A stretch of 64,000 nucleotides of DNA from Ruminococcus sp. UBA1394. Lineage in GTDB: Bacteria > Bacillota > Clostridia > Oscillospirales > Ruminococcaceae. The position numbers and the translations under genes are program-made. Within the stretch, counting starts at the first letter, position 1; every line of letters begins with the position of its first letter. Below the pieces are notes generated by a model. The model ran no database searches. It saw nothing but the letters and a program-made list of their open reading frames with translations, and had not been told where the DNA came from. The stretch is taken from positions 24,648 to 88,647 of the forward strand of contig DBQM01000014.1 of assembly GCA_002305725.1 (NCBI GenBank), in the 5' to 3' direction. Positions 25,027-33,858 of the stretch are shown one piece after another.

Positions 25027-25455
25027 TTACTGATTTTTACCGATTTCAAGCGCCTTTGACGCCATTGCCTTTACAACTGAAAGCGCACTTACATTAGCCT
25101 CGTAAACTCTTGATGCTTCCATGAGGTCAACCTGTTCCTCGGTATTGTTTACATTCGGATAGTAAACATAGCCTTCCTCGTCTGCATCGGGATTATCAGG
25201 GTCATAAACCGGATTGAAATCCTCCTGACTTTCAACAACCTGCGTAACTCTTACTCCTCCGCCGATTACAGTACTCAGAGTTTCATCAAAAGTCTGGGGT
25301 TTAGTCTGAAAGATTACCTGTTTTCTTCTGTATGGTTCTCCGCTTGCTGTTCTTGTTGTAGTCTGATTGGCGATATTCTGAGTAATAATATTTGTTCTGA
25401 ATCTCTCGGCAGTCAGTGCAGAACCTATTATATTGATTGAATTTAAAAATGCCAT
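25027..25455 (-). CDS. flgC: Flagellar proximal rod protein FlgC
   Basis: Start at ATG 25455 (MAFLNSINIIGSALTAERFR), nine bases after AAAGGACA. The 142-residue product has 'INIIGSALTAERFRTNIITQNIANQTTTRTASGEPYRRKQVIFQ' and C-terminal 'NVNNTEEQVDLMEASRVYEANVSALSVVKAMASKALEIGK', both typical of FlgC. It forms part of the proximal rod after export. Confidence 0.95.
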   Translation of the reverse strand: MAFLNSINIIGSALTAERFRTNIITQNIANQTTTRTASGEPYRRKQVIFQTKPQTFDETLSTVIGGGVRVTQVVESQEDFNPVYDPDNPDADEEGYVYYPNVNNTEEQVDLMEASRVYEANVSALSVVKAMASKALEIGKNQ

Positions 25456-25490
25456 TTTAAACACTGTCCTTTCATTGAATCAGAAAAGTT

Positions 25491-25850
25491 TTACTTGAAA
25501 TTGGTATTTGTCAGCACATATCTCAGATCAGAAATTGATGAGTTCATCTTTCTGATTATTGCAGATGACTGGAGATATGTACTGTAAAGTTCAAGATTTT
25601 CCTTGTCCACATCAACATTGTTGCCGTCGATAAGGACATCTGTGTGCTCCACTTCTGTCACTTTTGCCTTGAAGTCATATTTTCTTTTTCCGTCTACCTT
25701 TTCATCAAGCGTATTTTCAAATGTAACATATTTATAGTTATAATCAGGCGTATCTATATTTGCTATATTCTGAGTATGTACCTGCTGCTTGACGTTAAGC
25801 TGTTTAAGTCCGCTTTCCATTGCCTTGAAAGCAAGTGAATTCAAATACAT
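25491..25850 (-). CDS. flgB: Flagellar proximal rod protein FlgB, first gene of the fla operon
   Basis: A 119-residue rod protein: 'LAFKAMESGLKQLNVKQQVHTQNIANIDTPDYNYKYVTFE' and 'NVDVDKENLELYSTYLQSSAIIRKMNSSISDLRYVLTN' are typical of FlgB. It is the promoter-proximal gene: GGCGGAGGAATCGCA precedes the ATG, and a sigma-A-type promoter lies about 75 bases upstream. Confidence 0.95.
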   Translation of the reverse strand: MYLNSLAFKAMESGLKQLNVKQQVHTQNIANIDTPDYNYKYVTFENTLDEKVDGKRKYDFKAKVTEVEHTDVLIDGNNVDVDKENLELYSTYLQSSAIIRKMNSSISDLRYVLTNTNFK

Positions 25851-25899
25851 TGCGATTCCTCCGCCATTTTACATTAGAGCATAATTTTACTTATAAGTA

Positions 25900-25928
25900 A
25901 TTATACTATAAATTTTGTAAAAAATCAA
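25900..25928 (-). promoter_or_regulatory. Sigma-A-type promoter of the flagellar operon
   Basis: On the minus strand the sequence reads TTGATT (25928-25923), a 17-base spacer, then a perfect TATAAT (25905-25900). It lies 50-78 bases upstream of the flgB ATG with nothing else between. No sigma-28-type consensus (TAAA...GCCGATAA) was seen here, so the operon that encodes FliA is probably started by the housekeeping sigma factor, as in Bacillus. Confidence 0.8.
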
Positions 25929-25984
25929 CCCTATTAGAAAAATTTCTTGCATATTATGTACAAATCGCCATTTTGCACCAAAAT

Positions 25985-28900
25985 CTATTTACTGAAATTA
26001 AAAAAATTAACAGTTTTTTCTCCTGCATCAAGCAGACTTATGACCCCGCAGCTGCAGGAAATATAGCCTTGAGACACCAGATAAGCGGTCCTGCTCTTCA
26101 CGAAAACAGGCGCCATTCCCAGCGCATTGGCAATATTTCCTACAGTCAGACGTGTCCCTTTAAATTCATTTGCCGCTTTGAGAATAAAATAATCGAGTAT
26201 ATTTATGCCGTCAGAATTTTCCTGTATTTCCTCGTCGTTTTCATATGCAATGTAATTGCCGGTATTTGCTTTCGTGTAACTCTTTATCTGTGCCGGCGAA
26301 AACTCGGTTTCTTCAAGGTCCTGCGGATTTCTTAGTCCGTCAAGTTTTTTTACAATATCCAGTATCTGACTGAACATTTCTGAGGCGATGCTGTCAGACG
26401 AATCTGTGAAATTTTCAGAGCAGCCGGCAATAATCAGAAGTTCTCTTGCCCTTGAAAGCGCAACATTTATTCGCCGGCAGTCTTTTGCAAAGCCTATATT
26501 ATGCGAACTGTTATTTCTGACAAAGCTGATAATTATAATATCCTCTTCCATACCCTGAAATCTGTCAACCGAACCTATTCTCAGTTCAATATTTGTAAGA
26601 CCATTCACATAACCGCTTTTAAAAAGCTTATCTTCAAGCAGTTTCACCTGTGCATCATAGAAAGTAATAACACCAACAGATTTTTCTGCACCGTTTTCCG
26701 AGAGATTTTTGTTAATCATTCCCAGTATTTTCTTTATGCACTCCGCTTCATATACATTATAATAGCTTTTATTCTGTTTTGTTTCATAAAATTCGGGAGC
26801 ATTTTTTATATCATACCACAAAACATGGTTTTCCTCACTGATATCTCCGCCCTGACAGCAATGATTCTTAGATGTTTCAGAGGGCGATTCAAGGCGTCCT
26901 GCATCGGTATTGATGTAAAACTGGTTGATAAGCGCCGCAATATCCCTGTGCATACGGTACTGACGGAAAAGCATAGTCCTCATATCCGGCGGTGCTGATT
27001 CATACAGTTCCTCAAAAAGACTTACTTTCATAAGCTCATGCAGTCCGCTGTCATCATCAGATATTTCGTCATAGGCGTCGCTGTCAATATACGGCGGCAG
27101 CTGTTTGTGGTCACCAACAAGGACAATTTTCTTTCCTCTCAGCATAGGAAGAATAATGTCCGGCGGTGTGCTTTTGCTGGACTCGTCAATTATTACCACG
27201 TCAAAGGACGGATAATTCTTCTCAAAATCAGCAGTACCGCTCTGAATACAGGTTATGCCGATTACATTGGCATTATCTATGTAAAGCTGTTTCAGGGCAT
27301 TGTAATCCAGATCATTGCCGCCGATTTTGCCGCACCATTCTTTCAGTATCTTCTGCCATTTCAGATAACGTCCGGCTTTACTGCTGTAATATTCGTTTAC
27401 AGCACACTCTATCTCATAAAGTTCCGGATTTTCCGGTGAGATATTTTCAAGTGCCGCAGAGAAAAATTTATCAGAGGTCTTTTCTCTGAAAACCTCCACT
27501 GAATAGGCATAGTCCCTGTTCACACTTTCAAGCTTTTGCAGCATATTGTCGTATTTCACTTTAAATGTATAGTACTGCGAATCATAGTCCTGACAAAGTG
27601 CATCAAGACTGAGCCGGAATGTATCCATATTCTGCACATACTCTTCATCAGTTTCCAGCAGATGTATTTTCTCTGCAAGCTTTATTGTCCTGTGCTGAAT
27701 GCCTGCAATAAAGCTTTCGGCACGTCTGTAGTAAATTGCCGCAACCTTTCCCCACTTCGGACGGAAAACAATGGATTTTATTCCATATGGTATTGAGTTT
27801 ATGATACCCTCGCCCTCGCTGTAAAGGTCTTCGGCAAGTTCTTTATCTGTGTAGTAAAAAATCCCCTCGTAGGCAATGTTTTCCAGCCGTCTGACGGAAA
27901 CGTGCCTGCTGATAAAGCTCATCTGCTTTGAAAATTTTGCAGTATAATCGTTGAGCATTTCCAGTTCGTTTTCAAGTTCATGTATTTTGATAACATCGGA
28001 TTCTATATCTGCAAACTTTTCTGAAACATCATTATATATGCCGTTTGGTATCTGAAAATCTGACGGATAAAATCCCCTTGCATCATAAGCCATCTGCGGA
28101 GATTCATGTTCATAAGCCTCACCGATAAGCTCGAAAAAGCTGTTTCTTTTTGCGTCTGCCTCTTCCAGTACATTTTTATAGAAAAATACCTGTGATTCAA
28201 TGTAATTTCTGTTACGGGCATTTCCTCTGACATCTTCGGCATATCTGAGTATTTCCGGCAGCTTGTCCTTGTACTTTTTCAGCGTTTCAAGCCTTGAATC
28301 AATATCCGCCGCCATTTTCCGTGCAGACTCCGAAACACACTTTATCCATGTGTGTACTACGTTGTCCTCAACAAAGGGAAGTCCCTCATCTTCAACCCTT
28401 GATGCGTCGCCTTTTCGCAGCACTCTTATATCGCTGTGGTTCATAACCCTTGAAATAGCGTTGTCCACCGCAAGGTTCGACTGGGAAACAACAAGTGTTT
28501 TCATGCCCCTTATTGCATTCTGATAACAGATTTCCGCAATAACAGTAGTCTTTCCTGTTCCGGGAGGACCTTGTATAAGGTATAAGTCCTTTGCGTTGAG
28601 CACGCCCTCAACTGCCGACAGCTGTTCCGTGTTCATGTTTTTCATAAGCAGGCTGTCAGCTGAAAGGGTGATATTATCCCCACGCTCAGTATTTGCGGCA
28701 GTCGGGTTGAACAGAAACTCCGTCAGCCGCTTATTGACCGCCTCTCCCCTGCAAAGCTTGTCAAGACCGTTTTTCATTCTGCGGCAGGTTATCAGCGCCG
28801 CTGCATCATACACTGCGATTCTGGACTGCCCCTCAACCAGATTTACTCCGGAATGCCTGTCCGTTTTAACAGCAAGCACTCCATTTTCAAGCCTATCGAC

Positions 28901-29452
28901 CTTACCGAAAGAAAAAGCCGGCTCGCCTTTTTCGTCTGTTGTTCCGGCATTGAGGTTTCTGACCTGAGGATTCTCCCCTCCGCCAGCCACACGGATATAC
29001 CACATATCATCGCTGCGGCTTACAGTACCCTCATATATAAACAGATATGTACTTTCACGGGATTTTTTCAGCATCCTGTCTATGTATTCATACCACATAT
29101 CAAGTCTTTTTTTCAGTTCATCATTGATGTGGAAAATATCCTCGCTGACCTTATGCTGAAAGCTTACAATAATTCTCCGACCGTTTGTGACCGAACCTCT
29201 GGTCACGCTCCGGCAATGGAAATTGTTTTCGTCAAGCCTGCCTTTGAGCAGTACTGAAATATCCTCGCAGACTATATTTATCCATACCATTGAGTCAACA
29301 ATGGATATATCTGCTGTGAATTCCTGGTTTTCCGGAAAAATCACAAGAGGCAGTTCGTATTTTGAAACTCCCTTGCCGGAATAGACCCCTTTAAGTTCAT
29401 CAACCGCACGGGGCGACATTTCTATATTAAGTTTTATGTGCTTTAATTCCAT
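25985..29452 (-). CDS. Superfamily 1 DNA/RNA helicase, UPF1/DNA2-like, with C-terminal winged-helix-like region
   Basis: The 1155-residue protein carries the complete SF1B helicase motif set. Walker A is 'QGPPGTGKTTVIAEICYQN' near residue 300, motif II 'DVVIIDESSKSTPPDIILP', motif III 'VGDHKQLPPYI', motif IV 'FRQYRMHRDIAALINQFY', motif V 'GSVDRFQGMEEDIIIISFVRN' and motif VI 'RRINVALSRARELLIIAG'. A ~300-residue insert between motifs I and II is coiled-coil-like. The last ~80 residues ('NILDYFILKAANEFKGTRLTVGNIANALGMAPVFVKSRTAYLVSQGYI') look like a helix-turn-helix. It is a monocistronic gene with GGAGGGTGCGGC before the ATG. Its cellular role (repair, RNA surveillance or defence) cannot be read from the sequence. 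Confidence 0.85.
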   Translation of the reverse strand: MELKHIKLNIEMSPRAVDELKGVYSGKGVSKYELPLVIFPENQEFTADISIVDSMVWINIVCEDISVLLKGRLDENNFHCRSVTRGSVTNGRRIIVSFQHKVSEDIFHINDELKKRLDMWYEYIDRMLKKSRESTYLFIYEGTVSRSDDMWYIRVAGGGENPQVRNLNAGTTDEKGEPAFSFGKVDRLENGVLAVKTDRHSGVNLVEGQSRIAVYDAAALITCRRMKNGLDKLCRGEAVNKRLTEFLFNPTAANTERGDNITLSADSLLMKNMNTEQLSAVEGVLNAKDLYLIQGPPGTGKTTVIAEICYQNAIRGMKTLVVSQSNLAVDNAISRVMNHSDIRVLRKGDASRVEDEGLPFVEDNVVHTWIKCVSESARKMAADIDSRLETLKKYKDKLPEILRYAEDVRGNARNRNYIESQVFFYKNVLEEADAKRNSFFELIGEAYEHESPQMAYDARGFYPSDFQIPNGIYNDVSEKFADIESDVIKIHELENELEMLNDYTAKFSKQMSFISRHVSVRRLENIAYEGIFYYTDKELAEDLYSEGEGIINSIPYGIKSIVFRPKWGKVAAIYYRRAESFIAGIQHRTIKLAEKIHLLETDEEYVQNMDTFRLSLDALCQDYDSQYYTFKVKYDNMLQKLESVNRDYAYSVEVFREKTSDKFFSAALENISPENPELYEIECAVNEYYSSKAGRYLKWQKILKEWCGKIGGNDLDYNALKQLYIDNANVIGITCIQSGTADFEKNYPSFDVVIIDESSKSTPPDIILPMLRGKKIVLVGDHKQLPPYIDSDAYDEISDDDSGLHELMKVSLFEELYESAPPDMRTMLFRQYRMHRDIAALINQFYINTDAGRLESPSETSKNHCCQGGDISEENHVLWYDIKNAPEFYETKQNKSYYNVYEAECIKKILGMINKNLSENGAEKSVGVITFYDAQVKLLEDKLFKSGYVNGLTNIELRIGSVDRFQGMEEDIIIISFVRNNSSHNIGFAKDCRRINVALSRARELLIIAGCSENFTDSSDSIASEMFSQILDIVKKLDGLRNPQDLEETEFSPAQIKSYTKANTGNYIAYENDEEIQENSDGINILDYFILKAANEFKGTRLTVGNIANALGMAPVFVKSRTAYLVSQGYISCSCGVISLLDAGEKTVNFFNFSK

Positions 29453-29484
29453 GCCGCACCCTCCAATATAATAGTATCTTATTT

Positions 29485-29507
29485 ATTATAGCATATTATG
29501 CTATAAT
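29485..29507. repeat. 23-bp palindrome upstream of the helicase gene
   Basis: Perfect 11-bp arms ATTATAGCATA (29485-29495) and TATGCTATAAT (29497-29507) around a single T. The minus-strand arm ends in TATAAT, a good -10 hexamer for the helicase gene 33 bases downstream, but no good -35 is visible at 16-18 bases. A dyad overlapping the promoter suggests an operator; this is inference. Confidence 0.55.
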
Positions 29508-29513
29508 TGCCCG

Positions 29514-29593
29514 ATATGCAGAGAGCAAATCTCTGATTTGCGTATCTGCAAGGGCATTAAAATAAATTATAATAAATGCTTGCATTTATTATA
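29514..29593. repeat. Cluster of nested hairpins in the helicase/marR gap
   Basis: The 314-base gap 29453-29766 contains, after the 23-bp palindrome, two more dyads. One is GCAAATC-TCT-GATTTGC (29525-29541), flanked by TGCAGA/TCTGCA. The other is a 26-bp AT-rich palindrome with 12-bp arms (29568-29579 and 29582-29593) and a TT centre. The rest of the gap holds the marR promoter and operator. They could be a bidirectional barrier between divergent genes or remnants of small repeats. Confidence 0.5.
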
Positions 29594-29679
29594 TCATATT
29601 ATTAACAGTTTTACAATGGAAAAAGGACTGCTCTTTCTGTTAAGATTTTCAGTCAATATAACAAATTTGTTTTTTACTG

Positions 29680-29723
29680 TTGACAATATAAAAATACGGT
29701 GTTATAATGTTAGCACGCTAACA
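29680..29723 (+). promoter_or_regulatory. Promoter and MarR-type operator of the marR-ABC exporter operon
   Basis: Consensus promoter: TTGACA at 29680-29685, a 17-base spacer, TATAAT at 29703-29708. Overlapping the end of the -10 is the palindrome TGTTAGC-AC-GCTAACA (29708-29723). A second, overlapping half-site pair CTAAC-A-GTTAG follows at 29718-29728. Position and symmetry fit an operator for the MarR protein encoded immediately downstream, which would repress its own operon by blocking RNA polymerase. Confidence 0.8.
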
Positions 29724-29766
29724 GTTAGACTTTCAACATTTTAATGTTAGTAAACGGGGTGAAAAA

Positions 29767-30234
29767 ATGAACAGTAAGGAAAAAATGTGCTTTGAATTTA
29801 TAACCTTTACCAATATTCTGAAACGGTATATTGATAACAGTACTGCTATGAAATATGCTGAAAAATATACCGGAAACAATATATGGATATTAGGGTTTCT
29901 GTTTCACAACAGCGACCGTGATATTTTTCAGAAAGACATTGAGGAGTTCTTTTCGGTAAGGCGTTCGACAGTTTCAAAGGCAGTAAAGCTTATGGTTCAG
30001 AAAGGACTTATAAGGAGAGAGCCTGTTGAATATGACGCACGTCTGAAAAAGCTCATTCTGACTGAAAAAGCCATGGAGATAAACGGGGTTATAGAAAGTC
30101 AGATGAAGGATATGGGGGAAAAATTCACTGCTAATCTGACTGATGAGGAAATTGAAGAGTTTTCAAGGATTCTGGGTAAAATCAGAAAAAGCTTTGAAAG
30201 CTGTTCTGAAGAAGATTCAGAGCAACTTAAATAA
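29767..30234 (+). CDS. MarR family transcriptional regulator
   Basis: A 155-residue protein with a central winged helix: 'IEEFFSVRRSTVSKAVKLMVQKGLIRREPVEYDARLKKLILTEKAMEINGVIESQM' (residues ~57-115), including the wing 'DARLKKLILT' typical of MarR. N- and C-terminal helices for dimerisation flank it. GGGGTGAAAAA precedes the ATG. It probably senses a small molecule that the downstream exporter removes and represses the operon through the palindrome at 29708-29723. Confidence 0.92.
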   Translation: MNSKEKMCFEFITFTNILKRYIDNSTAMKYAEKYTGNNIWILGFLFHNSDRDIFQKDIEEFFSVRRSTVSKAVKLMVQKGLIRREPVEYDARLKKLILTEKAMEINGVIESQMKDMGEKFTANLTDEEIEEFSRILGKIRKSFESCSEEDSEQLK

Positions 30235-30256
30235 ATGAAAAGGAGATATAAGAGGT

Positions 30257-32020
30257 ATGCTTAAATTGTTTAGGTATCTGAAGAAAAAAGAACTTGGAAT
30301 GATTGCCATAAGCATAGCATTCATTGTCGGGCAGGTATGGCTCGACCTCAGACTTCCGGACTATATGTCTGAAATCACAAAACTCGTGCAGACAGAGGGA
30401 AGCAAAATGTCTGATATCTGGATTGCCGGAGGAAAAATGCTTGCCTGCGCTCTGGGAAGCGTTGTAATGGCGGTAGTTGTCGGTTTCTTTGCGTCAAAGG
30501 TCGCAGCAGGATTTTCACAGAGAATGCGTTCCATGCTGTTCAGAAAGGTTTCGGATTTTTCAATGGAGGAAATCAACGGTTTCTCAACTCCGAGCCTTAT
30601 TACCCGTTCAACAAACGACGTGGCACAGATTCAGATGATTATTGCACTTGGACTGCAGGTAATGATAAAAGGTCCTATCATGGCTGTATGGGCAGTATGC
30701 AAAATACTGGGAAAAAGCTGGCAGTGGACTGCCGCAACAGGCGGAGCACTGGTCGTTCTGTTTATATTTATAGGTATCGCTCTGGTTCTTGCGTTCCCGA
30801 AATTTAAAATCGTTCAGACCTTAACTGATAATCTCAACAGGGTAACAAGAGAAAATCTTACCGGTATCAGAGTTGTAAGAGCGTATAACGCTGAAAAATA
30901 CCAGGAGAAGAAATTTGAAAAAGCAAATAATGATCTTACATCAACCAACCTCTTTACCGGAAGAGTAATGTCGCTTATGATGCCGGGTATGAGCCTTATT
31001 ATGAACGGACTTCCCCTTGCTATTTACTGGATAGGCGCTTATCTTATCGACAAAGCGCAGATGCTGGAGAAAATAGACCTGTTTTCCGATATGGTCGTAT
31101 TCTCGTCTTACGCAATGATGGTTGTCATGTCATTTACAATGATGGTCATGATTTTCATACTTGCGCCGAGAGCGAGCGTTGCTGCAAAGAGAATCAACGA
31201 GGTTCTGGATACAAAACCGAAGATTCTTGACGGAAGTATCACAGAATCCAAGCCGGAACACGAGGGCGAAATCGAATTCAGAAACGTAAGCTTCAAGTAT
31301 CCTGACGCTGCCGGATATGTACTTAAAGATATTTCCTTTACAGCTAAAAAAGGCGAAACTGTTGCGTTTATCGGTTCTACCGGCAGCGGAAAGAGTACTC
31401 TTGTAAATCTTATTCCGAGATTCTATGATGCTACCGAGGGCGAAGTCCTTGTTGACGGTATAAATGTCAAAGACTACAAGCTGGAGTCACTTTACAACAA
31501 GCTCGGCTATGTTTCTCAGAGGACTGTCATGTTCAGCGGAACGGTTTCCTCAAACGTTGCCTACGGTGACAACGGACGTGAGGAATACACAGAAAACGCC
31601 GTTAAAAAGGCTGTTGAGATTGCGCAGGGTACTGAATTTGTTGAGAAGATGGAAGGACAGTATAATGCTGCAATGGCACAGGGCGGTACAAACGTTTCCG
31701 GCGGACAGAAACAGCGTCTTTCAATTGCAAGAGCAGTTTGCAGAGATCCGGAAATATACATTTTCGACGATTCGTTCTCAGCCCTTGACTACAAGACTGA
31801 CCGCATTTTAAGAAGTACTCTGAAAAAAGAGGCAGGCGGAAAGACAATGCTGATAGTTGCCCAGAGAATTGGTACTATCAAGGACGCTGACAAGATAATC
31901 GTTATTGACGAAGGTAAAATCGCAGGGGCAGGCACACACAGAGAACTGCTGAAAAACTGCGAGGTTTACCAGCAGATTGCCTTATCACAGCTTTCAAAGG
32001 AGGAACTGGAAAATGAGTGA
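30257..32020 (+). CDS. Heterodimeric ABC exporter subunit with degenerate Walker B
   Basis: The 587-residue protein is a half-transporter: six membrane helices (residues ~1-320) followed by an ATPase domain. The ATPase domain has Walker A 'GSTGSGKSTLVNLIP' near residue 375, signature 'VSGGQKQRLS' near 477 and Walker B 'IYIFDDSFSALD'. The catalytic glutamate after Walker B is replaced by aspartate (FDDS), a hallmark of the degenerate-site partner in heterodimeric exporters such as BmrCD or TM287/288. The partner is the next gene, whose start overlaps by eight bases. Export of drugs or lipids is likely but the substrate is unknown. Confidence 0.92.
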   Translation: MLKLFRYLKKKELGMIAISIAFIVGQVWLDLRLPDYMSEITKLVQTEGSKMSDIWIAGGKMLACALGSVVMAVVVGFFASKVAAGFSQRMRSMLFRKVSDFSMEEINGFSTPSLITRSTNDVAQIQMIIALGLQVMIKGPIMAVWAVCKILGKSWQWTAATGGALVVLFIFIGIALVLAFPKFKIVQTLTDNLNRVTRENLTGIRVVRAYNAEKYQEKKFEKANNDLTSTNLFTGRVMSLMMPGMSLIMNGLPLAIYWIGAYLIDKAQMLEKIDLFSDMVVFSSYAMMVVMSFTMMVMIFILAPRASVAAKRINEVLDTKPKILDGSITESKPEHEGEIEFRNVSFKYPDAAGYVLKDISFTAKKGETVAFIGSTGSGKSTLVNLIPRFYDATEGEVLVDGINVKDYKLESLYNKLGYVSQRTVMFSGTVSSNVAYGDNGREEYTENAVKKAVEIAQGTEFVEKMEGQYNAAMAQGGTNVSGGQKQRLSIARAVCRDPEIYIFDDSFSALDYKTDRILRSTLKKEAGGKTMLIVAQRIGTIKDADKIIVIDEGKIAGAGTHRELLKNCEVYQQIALSQLSKEELENE

Positions 32021-33845
32021 TGAAATCAGAACAAGACGCCGTCCGGGCGGTCATCACGGCGGTCCGCACGGTCCAGGAATGGGTGCAGGCGAAAAGGCAA
32101 AGGATTTTAAGAAGTCATTTGCAAGTCTTATTGCATATTCCGGAAAGTATGTTCCCGCAATTATAATTGCTCTTATTTTAGCCGTTACAGGAACGATTTT
32201 TTCAATCATTGGTCCGAATAAGATTCAGGATCTGACCGATCTTATCACAGAAGGTTTTATGACCGGTATTGATATGGACGGTATTAAAGATATAGCTTTC
32301 CTGCTTGTGACTCTCTATTCACTCGGTTTTGTTTTCACATATGTTCAGCATTTCATTATGACAACTGTAACGCAAAAAATAAGCAAGGGTTTGAGAGCGG
32401 CTATTTCAGATAAGATAAACAAAGTTCCGCTTAATTACTTCAACAAAACAAGTCTGGGCGATGTGTTAAGCCGTGTCACAAACGACGTTGATATGATAGG
32501 TCAGACCCTTAACATGAGTATCGGAAACCTTGTAACTGCAGTTACAATGCTTATAGGTTCGCTTTTCATGATGATATACACGAACTGGATAATGGCGGCT
32601 ACCGCAGTTTTTGCCACTCTGATAGGTTTTGCACTCATGATGTTTATTATGGGTAAATCACAGAAGCATTTTATCCGTCAGCAGACTGAGCTTGGCAATA
32701 TAAACGGTCACATTGAGGAAGTATACACCGGTCACAATGTCGTAAAGGTATATAACGGTACTAAAAAGGCTGTTGATGAATTTGAGGAAATCAACGGCAG
32801 ACTTTATGACAGCGCATGGAAATCACAGTTCCTTTCCGGAATCATGCAGCCGCTTATGGGCTTTATCGGCAACTTCGGTTATGTTGCAGTCTGCGTTGTA
32901 GGTGCTGCGTTGGTTATGAACGATAAAATCACTTTCGGCGTAATCGTTGCATTTATGATGTATATAAGACTGTTTACAAATCCGCTTTCACAGATTGCAC
33001 AGGCAGCAACAAGCCTCCAGACAACAGCCGCTGCGTCAGAGCGAGTATTTGAATTTCTCGCCGCTGAGGAAATGGAGGACGAAAGCGGAAAGACTAAACG
33101 TCTTGAAACCGCAAAGGGCGATGTTGAGTTTAAGAATGTAAAATTCGGATATGTTGACGATAAAATCATTATTCACAATTTCTCGGCACACGCTAAAGCC
33201 GGACAGAAAATTGCTATTGTCGGTCCGACAGGTGCAGGAAAAACCACAATGGTAAATCTGCTTATGAGATTCTATGAGCTTAATTCCGGCGAAATTCTCA
33301 TTGACGGAGTACCCATAAATCAGCTTACCCGTGAAAATGTACATGACCTTTTCTGTATGGTTTTACAGGATACATGGCTTTTTGAGGGTACTATCAGAGA
33401 AAATATCGTATACAGCAAAGAGGGCGTAACTGACGAGGACATTGCAAAAGCCTGCAAGGCAGTCGGCATTGACCATTTTATCAGGACTCTGCCGAAGGGC
33501 TATGATACAGTACTCAACGACAAGGCAAATCTTTCAGCCGGTCAGAAACAGCTTATCACAATTGCAAGAGCCATGATTGAAAATGCTCCTCTGCTCATAC
33601 TTGACGAGGCGACGAGTTCTGTTGATACAAGAACTGAAATTCAGATACAGAATGCAATGGATAAGCTGACCGAGGGCAGAACCTCCTTTGTTATTGCCCA
33701 CAGGCTTTCTACAATAAAAAATGCCGACCTTATCCTTGTAATGAAAGACGGCGATATCATCGAAAGCGGAAATCACGAGGAACTGCTTGCAAAGAACGGT
33801 TTCTATGCCGAGCTTTACAACAGTCAGTTTGAACAGGCGTCATAA
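32013..33845 (+). CDS. Heterodimeric ABC exporter subunit with intact Walker B
   Basis: Start at ATG 32013 (MSDEIRTRRRPGGHHGG), ten bases after AAAGGAGG; the longer frame has no such site. The 610-residue half-transporter has a basic, His/Gly-rich N-terminus and six membrane helices. Its ATPase domain has Walker A 'GPTGAGKTTMVNLLM', Walker B 'LLILDEATSSVD' with the catalytic glutamate, and the signature LSAGQKQ in place of LSGGQ. The complementary defects in the two subunits (D for E in one, A for G in the signature of the other) place one degenerate ATP site in the heterodimer. Confidence 0.93.
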   Translation: MSDEIRTRRRPGGHHGGPHGPGMGAGEKAKDFKKSFASLIAYSGKYVPAIIIALILAVTGTIFSIIGPNKIQDLTDLITEGFMTGIDMDGIKDIAFLLVTLYSLGFVFTYVQHFIMTTVTQKISKGLRAAISDKINKVPLNYFNKTSLGDVLSRVTNDVDMIGQTLNMSIGNLVTAVTMLIGSLFMMIYTNWIMAATAVFATLIGFALMMFIMGKSQKHFIRQQTELGNINGHIEEVYTGHNVVKVYNGTKKAVDEFEEINGRLYDSAWKSQFLSGIMQPLMGFIGNFGYVAVCVVGAALVMNDKITFGVIVAFMMYIRLFTNPLSQIAQAATSLQTTAAASERVFEFLAAEEMEDESGKTKRLETAKGDVEFKNVKFGYVDDKIIIHNFSAHAKAGQKIAIVGPTGAGKTTMVNLLMRFYELNSGEILIDGVPINQLTRENVHDLFCMVLQDTWLFEGTIRENIVYSKEGVTDEDIAKACKAVGIDHFIRTLPKGYDTVLNDKANLSAGQKQLITIARAMIENAPLLILDEATSSVDTRTEIQIQNAMDKLTEGRTSFVIAHRLSTIKNADLILVMKDGDIIESGNHEELLAKNGFYAELYNSQFEQAS

Positions 33846-33858
33846 GGGGGAAAAGAAA

